Assembly: GCA_937128475.1 (NCBI GenBank)
Contig: CAKZML010000122.1
Location: forward strand, 1-48,299
DNA from: an uncultured Chromatiales bacterium
GTDB taxonomy: Bacteria > Pseudomonadota > Gammaproteobacteria > Steroidobacterales > BM003
Reading direction: 5' to 3'
Length of the DNA stretch: 48,299 nucleotides
The notes under the pieces were generated by a model. It saw nothing but the letters and a program-made list of their open reading frames with translations, ran no database searches and had not been told where the DNA came from. A program made the position numbers and the translations under genes. Below are positions 42,938 to 48,299 of this stretch, in pieces; within the stretch, counting starts at the first letter, position 1; every line of letters begins with the position of its first letter.

Positions 42938-44937
42938 AGCTGCGCTGGCAACTCATCCTGGTGAGCCTGTTGACCCTGGTCCTGCCCTGGGCGGGATTCC
43001 AGTACGTGGCGGAACTGGAATCGGTGTTGCGCCAGGCAGAAGAAAACTCCCTGCATGACAGGGCAGAACTCATTGCCAGCCGCCTGGAGGAGCGAGACCG
43101 ATCACTCTACGGATCGGATGCGGTGGACGCCCAGCCCTCCTACCCGGCTCATGACCTGTACATCCGCCGCCTTACCCAGGCACCCACCCTGGACGGGTTT
43201 TCCGACGACTGGCAGCAGGCAACGTTGCCCACCCCATGGCACGCAAATGCCGATTCGAACCAGACACGCTACCTGGCCGGGCAAGAGGGAGAATATTTTT
43301 ACCTGTACCTGGATACTCCCGGCCTGGGCGAGAACATGGATGTCATCCTGGCCCTTGAAGACAAACAGGGCCGGCTCAAGCGATTTCGCTTCGAGCCCAC
43401 ACCACCCGGCGCGACCAGTCCGTCAAGGCTTGAATCCCCCGAATCGGTAGAGTGGCGGATACAGGCCAGCAGGCAGGAGTCCACCCTGCGCGCTCATATC
43501 GAAATCCGGATTCCGGCCATCATGGTTGAAGGCCGCATGGGTTTCCTGCTGCGTGATGCCAGCCAGCAAGCCCTCGCAGGGTCCATCAGTAATGAACAGA
43601 TGCGTCCCGGCCTGATGATCTATGGCAGCGAGGACCTGCCCGGCCTGCTGGCACGCTACAACAGCGAAAACCAGAGAGTGTCTTTAAGCGGCCCACGGGG
43701 CTGGGTGCTGGCGCGAGAAGGCGAATTGGCTCCGGCCGAACCGGGTCCAGGGAACGGGCAAAAGCCCATGAGCATCAACGCCCGGCTGTATCGCCTGGCC
43801 CTTGATCGCCAGTACCCGGATTACCCACAGGATCTTTCTGATGTGGCCAGGTTGGCAGACGAGGTCACTGAATCGGGTTCACCGGATAAACCGATAACCC
43901 ATCTGTACGCCATGCCGGACAATGACCGCCTTATCCTCAGCCATGCGATTGCCCTGTATCACCGAGGCGAACCCGCGGGCATCCTGGTCGTGGAGCAGGT
44001 CACCTCCCGGGTACTGACCCTGGCTGACCAGGCCCTGAGCAGACTGGTGGGTCTATCGCTGATAGCGACCCTGCTGGCCGCAGCGGGCCTGCTGGGCTAC
44101 TCCACTTACCTTTCCATGCGTATTCGTCGCCTGCGTGATGCGGCGAGCCAGGCCCTGCAACCCGGCGGACGCCTGGACACCGCGCTGCCCGGTACCCGTC
44201 GAAAAGATGAACTGGGGGACCTGGCCCGCAGCTTCCAGTCCCTGCTGGGGGAACTGGATGAATACACGCTCTACCTGAAAAACCTGGGAGATACCCTGGC
44301 CCACGAATTACGCACTCCCATGACGGTAGTGAAATCCTCCCTGGATAACCTGGAACACGAAGACCTGCCTGATTCCGCGCGACCCTATTTGCGCCGGGCA
44401 GAGGAGGGGGTCAACCGCTTGCACCGGATTCTCTCGGCCCTGCGCGAAGCGGCCCGTATCGAACAAGGCGTGCGGCACTCCGAGCACGAAACCCTGGACC
44501 TGGGGCAACTGGTCGAGATGCTGTGCAATGGCTACCGTGACGCCTTTCCCGAGAGACGCTTTGAGTCCCTGACCCCTGACGAGCCATGCCCCATGAATGG
44601 CGCCCCGGACTTGCTGGCACAGATGATGGACAAGCTGGTGGAAAACGCGGTGGAGTTCAGTCCCAATAAGGGCCTGATCCAGATTCATCTTGAGCAGGAA
44701 AATGATCGCTGGCTGCTCAGTGTGGCCAACCAAGGCCCACGGTTACCCGTGGAGGCACGAGAGAAGTTATTCGACTCACTGGTATCCCAGCGGGGCAAGC
44801 GCGATGGCAGCCCGCACCTGGGACTGGGCCTGCACGTGGTGAAGCTGATTGCCGAACACCACGGTGGACGTGTCAGCGCCGGGGACTCACAGGTCCTCAG
44901 CGGCGCTGAATTCAAGATAGAACTTCCGTCCGGCTAG
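42934..44937 (+). CDS. pdsS: Sensor histidine kinase of the proteobacterial dedicated sortase type
   Basis: 667 aa from the GTG at 42934, overlapping the pdsR TGA; an in-frame ATG 24 nt upstream also exists but lies inside pdsR. Seen: TM1 (LILVSLLTLVLPWAGF), a long periplasmic part (about 30-370) with a carbohydrate-binding-like module around LDGFSDDWQQA, TM2 (about 378-400), a HAMP-like region, HisKA with LAHELRTP (about 460), and HATPase with ENAVEFS and LGLGLHVVKLI. Length and the big periplasmic domain fit the pdsS family. It should phosphorylate PdsR. The signal is probably a cell-envelope state or ligand, unproven. Confidence 0.83.
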   Translation: MKLRWQLILVSLLTLVLPWAGFQYVAELESVLRQAEENSLHDRAELIASRLEERDRSLYGSDAVDAQPSYPAHDLYIRRLTQAPTLDGFSDDWQQATLPTPWHANADSNQTRYLAGQEGEYFYLYLDTPGLGENMDVILALEDKQGRLKRFRFEPTPPGATSPSRLESPESVEWRIQASRQESTLRAHIEIRIPAIMVEGRMGFLLRDASQQALAGSISNEQMRPGLMIYGSEDLPGLLARYNSENQRVSLSGPRGWVLAREGELAPAEPGPGNGQKPMSINARLYRLALDRQYPDYPQDLSDVARLADEVTESGSPDKPITHLYAMPDNDRLILSHAIALYHRGEPAGILVVEQVTSRVLTLADQALSRLVGLSLIATLLAAAGLLGYSTYLSMRIRRLRDAASQALQPGGRLDTALPGTRRKDELGDLARSFQSLLGELDEYTLYLKNLGDTLAHELRTPMTVVKSSLDNLEHEDLPDSARPYLRRAEEGVNRLHRILSALREAARIEQGVRHSEHETLDLGQLVEMLCNGYRDAFPERRFESLTPDEPCPMNGAPDLLAQMMDKLVENAVEFSPNKGLIQIHLEQENDRWLLSVANQGPRLPVEAREKLFDSLVSQRGKRDGSPHLGLGLHVVKLIAEHHGGRVSAGDSQVLSGAEFKIELPSG

Positions 44938-44942
44938 ACCCC

Positions 44943-46244
44943 TTACGGATTCTCAAGCCTTTCGGCTACCAGGCCAGCCAGCGCTTTCAAGCCTACCGGC
45001 AGGGTGCTCTCATCCACAAAAAACATAGGCGAATGATTGCTGGGCGCCATGCTTGCATCCTGGCCCACGGGAGTTGCTCCCAGGAAAAAGTAAAAGCCCG
45101 GAACTTGCTGCTGGAAGAAGGAAAAATCCTCGGCGCCGGTGATTAAATCCGACTGGCTGACATGCTCAGCCCCCACCACCTTATTCAGCACTTTCACGCT
45201 ACGCTCGGTCAGGGCCGGCTCGTTGATGGTCACCGGATAGCCGAACTCCCACTTGATCTCGGCGCGGGCGCCCTGGCTCTCGGCAATGGTCTTGGCGGTG
45301 TGCTCAACACGGCGCTTTATGTCTTCGCGCATTGCCGGATCAAACGCACGCACGGTACCGAGCATTTCCACGTGGTCGGGAATGATATTGCCCCGAATAC
45401 CACCGTTTATGCGGCCCACAGAGACCACTGAGGGCGCCTTGGTCACGTTAACCTGGCGACTGGCGATGGTTTGCAGACCCATGACCACCTGGGCCGCGGT
45501 CACGATGGGGTCGATACCGCCCCAGGGTCGCGAAGCGTGGGTCTGGCGTCCGTAGATATCGATCTGGAAACCGTCGGCGCTGGCCATCAGGGGCCCGGAG
45601 CGGTATGTGATTTCACCTGCGTTGCCCGCGGACCAGACATGCAGGCCGTAAATCGCATCAGGCTTCATGCGTTCAAACAATCCTTCCTTGAGCATCAGGA
45701 ATGCGCCGCCTTCTTCACCCTCGGGTGCGCCTTCCTCGGCCGGCTGGAATATGAACATGATGGTGCCAGGCACCTGTTCGCGCAGCTCGGCAAAGATCGC
45801 GGCTGCTCCCAGTCCCAGGGCAATGTGGGTGTCGTGACCGCAGGCATGCATGACGCCGGTATCAGCGCCTCGGTACTCGCCCCGGGCCACCGACCTGAAC
45901 GGCAGGTCATTAACTTCTTCCACCGGAAGCGCATCGATATCCGCGCGAATAGCCACTATCGGGCCCGGTTTGCCACCCTTGAGTATGCCCACCACACCGG
46001 TGTGGGCAACGTCTTTCCAGACTTCCATGCCCATGTCTTCCAGCGCCTTGGTGATCACCTTGGCGGTGTTGAACTCGCGATTGCTCAGCTCCGGGTGTTC
46101 ATGGAAATACCGCCTCCATTCCAGTACCCGGGCATCGATCTGGGGGGCCAGCGCATCCACGCTGTCAGCCAGCGTCGTCTCGGCCATTACGACCCCGGGG
46201 CTCAGGAAAAAAAACAGGCTGAACAGGGCGATCAATCGTTGCAT
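44943..46244 (-). CDS. Secreted M20-family amidohydrolase / metallopeptidase
   Basis: 433 aa from the ATG at 46244, where AAGGAG lies 9 nt upstream; an upstream in-frame ATG would hide the signal peptide. Seen: a Sec signal (MQRLIALFSLFFFL, cleaved after VMA), the M20D pattern WRRYFHEHPELSNREF, the metal-binding HACGHDTH (about 138-145), EEGAPEGEEGG with the catalytic and metal Glu pair, and NHSPMFFVDE near the end. Known relatives cleave N-acyl, hippurate or indole-amino-acid amides. Export to the periplasm sets it apart from the usual cytoplasmic forms. It converges with pdsS (5-bp gap). Confidence 0.88.
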   Translation of the reverse strand: MQRLIALFSLFFFLSPGVVMAETTLADSVDALAPQIDARVLEWRRYFHEHPELSNREFNTAKVITKALEDMGMEVWKDVAHTGVVGILKGGKPGPIVAIRADIDALPVEEVNDLPFRSVARGEYRGADTGVMHACGHDTHIALGLGAAAIFAELREQVPGTIMFIFQPAEEGAPEGEEGGAFLMLKEGLFERMKPDAIYGLHVWSAGNAGEITYRSGPLMASADGFQIDIYGRQTHASRPWGGIDPIVTAAQVVMGLQTIASRQVNVTKAPSVVSVGRINGGIRGNIIPDHVEMLGTVRAFDPAMREDIKRRVEHTAKTIAESQGARAEIKWEFGYPVTINEPALTERSVKVLNKVVGAEHVSQSDLITGAEDFSFFQQQVPGFYFFLGATPVGQDASMAPSNHSPMFFVDESTLPVGLKALAGLVAERLENP

Positions 46245-46408
46245 GGCGAAACACTCCTTGGGCATGAATCCAGACAAAAGGTTTCGGGCAGTCTGCGCGA
46301 TGGGCCGACCGAAATGCAATCCCGGGATGAACATTGATGCCGATTCGTGTTGTCATGGTCCGACTTACGGGGCTATAAAAGTAGCTCGAGCGACAAAGGA
46401 CAGGTCAC

Positions 46409-48241
46409 GTGCCAACCTCACCCGACATCCAGGCAGTAGCAGCCATGCTACTGGTGGCCTGTGCACTGTTTTTATTTACCCGGGAAAAAATACCACTGGC
46501 CAGTTCGGCGCTATTGCTGCTGACAGTCATCGCCATGGCCGTTCAATGGCTTCCCCCGGTGCCCGGAAGCGTACAACTGACTCCCGCCGATCTGTTTGCC
46601 GGCTTTGGCAACCAGGCACTGGTGGCGATCGTGGCCCTGATGGTGTGCGCCAAGGGTCTGGAGCAATCGGGCGCACTGAATTCCCTGGCCACCATCCTGG
46701 GCAAGGCCTGGAGCCGATCACCCACTATTGCCTTTGCGCTGACACTGGTGACCGCAGCAGTGTGTTCCATGTTCATGAACAACACGCCCATCGTTGCGAT
46801 GTTGCTGCCCCTGCTGGTCTCGGTGTGCATACGCCACAAGCTTTCCAGTTCAAGCATCCTGATGCCCGTGGGCTACGCCACGATTCTCGGCGGCATGACC
46901 ACCACTATCGGCACCTCGACAAACCTGCTGGTGGTCGGTATCGCCCAGGACATGGGACTGGCAGATTTTGGCATGTTCGATTTCTTCGCCCCCGCCAGCG
47001 TGGGAATGGTTATCGCCCTGGTGTTTCTCTGGTTGGTGGCGCCAAAACTGATCCCAACTCGTCACCCGCCCATGCCCCATACCTCGCCGCGAGTATTCGA
47101 CGCGGTAATGCACCTGACTGAATCCAGCGAATTCGTAGGCAAGGCGTTTTCCGAAGCGCTGGCCGCAGGCGAGGGCGATATGAAGGTGCTGAGCATAGAA
47201 CGCGGGGACGGCCTGCACCTGGCGAAACTACCCACCCTGAAGCTCCTGGCCGGCGACCGGCTTCATCTCAGGGATACTCCGGAACGGTTGAAAGATTTTG
47301 AACAGGCCCTGGGTGCACGGCTTCAGCAGCGTGAGCCGGATCCCCAGACCGATGACGATGAAACCCCCGAACCAGACGAGCAGTTGGCCGAGGTCGTGGT
47401 GACCAGCAGTTCCTATCTCAATGGTCACAGCCTTGATGAACTGAATCTGCAGCACAAGCATGGACTGCTGCTGATCGCCCTGCACAGACCCGGGGAACAT
47501 GGCGATCTGAACCCCGGGGAAACCCTCCTGCATGCCGGCGACGTGTTGTTGGTCCAGGGAACCCTGGAGAAAATCCAGAAATGGAAGCACAGTGGGGAAA
47601 TCCTGGTGCTGGACGGAACCCTGGATGTGCCGGTGTCCCGCCAGGCGCCCCTTGCAGCAGGCATCATGGGTGGTGTCGTTCTGCTTGCAGGCACCGGCTT
47701 TTTGCCTATCTCCGCGGCAGCCCTGGCGGGGGTGGTCGCCATGCTGCTTACCGGTTGCCTGAACCGTAGCAGCATGAAAAGTGCGGTGGATTTTTCGATC
47801 ATCATGGTGATCGTGGCCAGCCTGGCGCTTGGCAAATACCTGGTGGTAACCGGGGCGGCGCAGTACCTGGCCGAACTGTTTGTTTATGCAGCGGGGCCCA
47901 TGCCGGTCGCCATGAAAGTGAGCATGCTCATGTTGGCCATGGCGCTACTCACCGAGGCGGTCACCAATAATGCAGCCGCAGCCATCGGCACGCCGATCGC
48001 CTTTTCCATCGCAACCACCCTGGGCGCACCGGTGGAACCATTCGTACTGGCGGTGCTGCTGGGCGGGAACATGAGCTACATGACCCCCATGGGATACCAG
48101 ACGAACCTGTTGGTTATGAGCGCCGGCGGCTACAAGTTCAGTGATTTTTTAAGGGTGGGAATACCCTTACAGGTCATTGTCTGGGTCAGCCTTAGCCTGT
48201 CACTGGCGTGGTTCTACGATTTGCCCTGGTCGCTGAACTAG
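46409..48241 (+). CDS. SLC13/DASS-type permease with two TrkA-C domains
   Basis: 610 aa from the GTG at 46409, with AAAGGA about 10 nt upstream. Seen: about ten to eleven TM segments in two halves (about 10-215 and 415-610) with the conserved SNT-like loops MFMNNTPIVAMLLP and TEAVTNNAAAAIGTPIA, split by a cytoplasmic part (about 220-405) containing two TrkA-C-like (RCK_C) domains. This architecture is common in bacterial SLC13 proteins of the sodium-coupled dicarboxylate or sulfate group; the ligand cannot be told. It is divergent from the M20 gene. It shares 4 nt with the end of the next gene, which is convergent. Confidence 0.88.
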   Translation: MPTSPDIQAVAAMLLVACALFLFTREKIPLASSALLLLTVIAMAVQWLPPVPGSVQLTPADLFAGFGNQALVAIVALMVCAKGLEQSGALNSLATILGKAWSRSPTIAFALTLVTAAVCSMFMNNTPIVAMLLPLLVSVCIRHKLSSSSILMPVGYATILGGMTTTIGTSTNLLVVGIAQDMGLADFGMFDFFAPASVGMVIALVFLWLVAPKLIPTRHPPMPHTSPRVFDAVMHLTESSEFVGKAFSEALAAGEGDMKVLSIERGDGLHLAKLPTLKLLAGDRLHLRDTPERLKDFEQALGARLQQREPDPQTDDDETPEPDEQLAEVVVTSSSYLNGHSLDELNLQHKHGLLLIALHRPGEHGDLNPGETLLHAGDVLLVQGTLEKIQKWKHSGEILVLDGTLDVPVSRQAPLAAGIMGGVVLLAGTGFLPISAAALAGVVAMLLTGCLNRSSMKSAVDFSIIMVIVASLALGKYLVVTGAAQYLAELFVYAAGPMPVAMKVSMLMLAMALLTEAVTNNAAAAIGTPIAFSIATTLGAPVEPFVLAVLLGGNMSYMTPMGYQTNLLVMSAGGYKFSDFLRVGIPLQVIVWVSLSLSLAWFYDLPWSLN

Positions 48242-48299
48242 ATATCCAGGTAGGCAAGAATTCCCCGGGCCGCTTCACGACCCTCGAATACCGCGGTGA
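48238..48299 (-). CDS. gltD: Partial gene: probable glutamate synthase small subunit GltD (C-terminal end)
   Basis: Only the last 20 codons lie in the window; the gene runs off the right edge. The readable end is TAVFEGREAARGILAYLDI followed by TAG. GltD proteins end with a very similar VTAVxEGRxAAxGIxxYL motif, the last helix of the FAD/NADPH module that feeds electrons to the GOGAT large subunit. Other NADPH-dependent oxidoreductases of this superfamily end alike, so the call rests on a short stretch. Confidence 0.65.
   Translation of the reverse strand, partial: TAVFEGREAARGILAYLDI

Overview
The window looks like chromosomal DNA of a free-living, non-enteric gammaproteobacterium, possibly marine or sedimentary. 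This is inferred from protein families, GC-rich codon use and gene order (coaBC-dut; rpmB-rpmG-mutM; rsmD-coaD; ftsY-ftsE-ftsX-rpoH; a GlyGly-CTERM protein; a pdsRS-type two-component pair). It is not from a database search. No tRNA, rRNA, CRISPR array, prophage or complete insertion sequence was seen.

Layout. 0.1-3.2 kb: an exported triheme PKD/TSP3 protein with a GlyGly-CTERM tail, converging on a patatin-like lipase. 3.3-8.1 kb: a two-gene phosphorelay (hybrid kinase with Hpt, then REC-GGDEF-EAL). 8.4-11.1 kb: a Tat-exported FAD oxidoreductase and trmB. 11.3-16.4 kb: two tandem OmcA/MtrC-type decaheme lipoprotein cytochromes that share an identical 1,172-bp tract. 17.0-19.5 kb: small accessory genes (DUF6763-like, Rieske, NTF2-like) and ampG. 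19.5-28.5 kb: housekeeping genes (xthA, pyrE, dut, coaBC, radC, rpmBG, mutM, ggt, coaD, rsmD). 28.5 kb: a 160-bp MITE with CTAG target duplications. 28.8-33.1 kb: a TerB-like gene, then ftsY-ftsE-ftsX and rpoH, with a CIRCE operator over the rpoH promoter region. 33.2-37.7 kb: two OmpA-type lipoproteins, an Mpo1-like membrane protein, glutaryl-CoA dehydrogenase and a DinF-type MATE pump. 37.8-41.4 kb: a NapC/NirT-type membrane multiheme cytochrome and an undecaheme-c/cytochrome-b fusion. 42.2-48.3 kb: the pdsR/pdsS pair, a secreted M20 peptidase, an SLC13/TrkA-C permease, and the C-terminal end of a probable gltD.

How the genes work together. The strongest biological theme is electron transfer out of the cell. 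The two membrane cytochromes at 37.8-41.4 kb have architectures like the quinol-oxidising ImcH and CbcL of metal reducers. The two decaheme lipoproteins at 11-16 kb resemble the outer-surface terminal reductases of such systems. No MtrA/MtrB-type conduit lies in the window, so this link is inference. The second theme is regulation: a kinase-Hpt to c-di-GMP relay, HrcA/CIRCE control apparently placed on the sigma-32 gene, and a sortase-system sensor/regulator pair with no sortase beside it.
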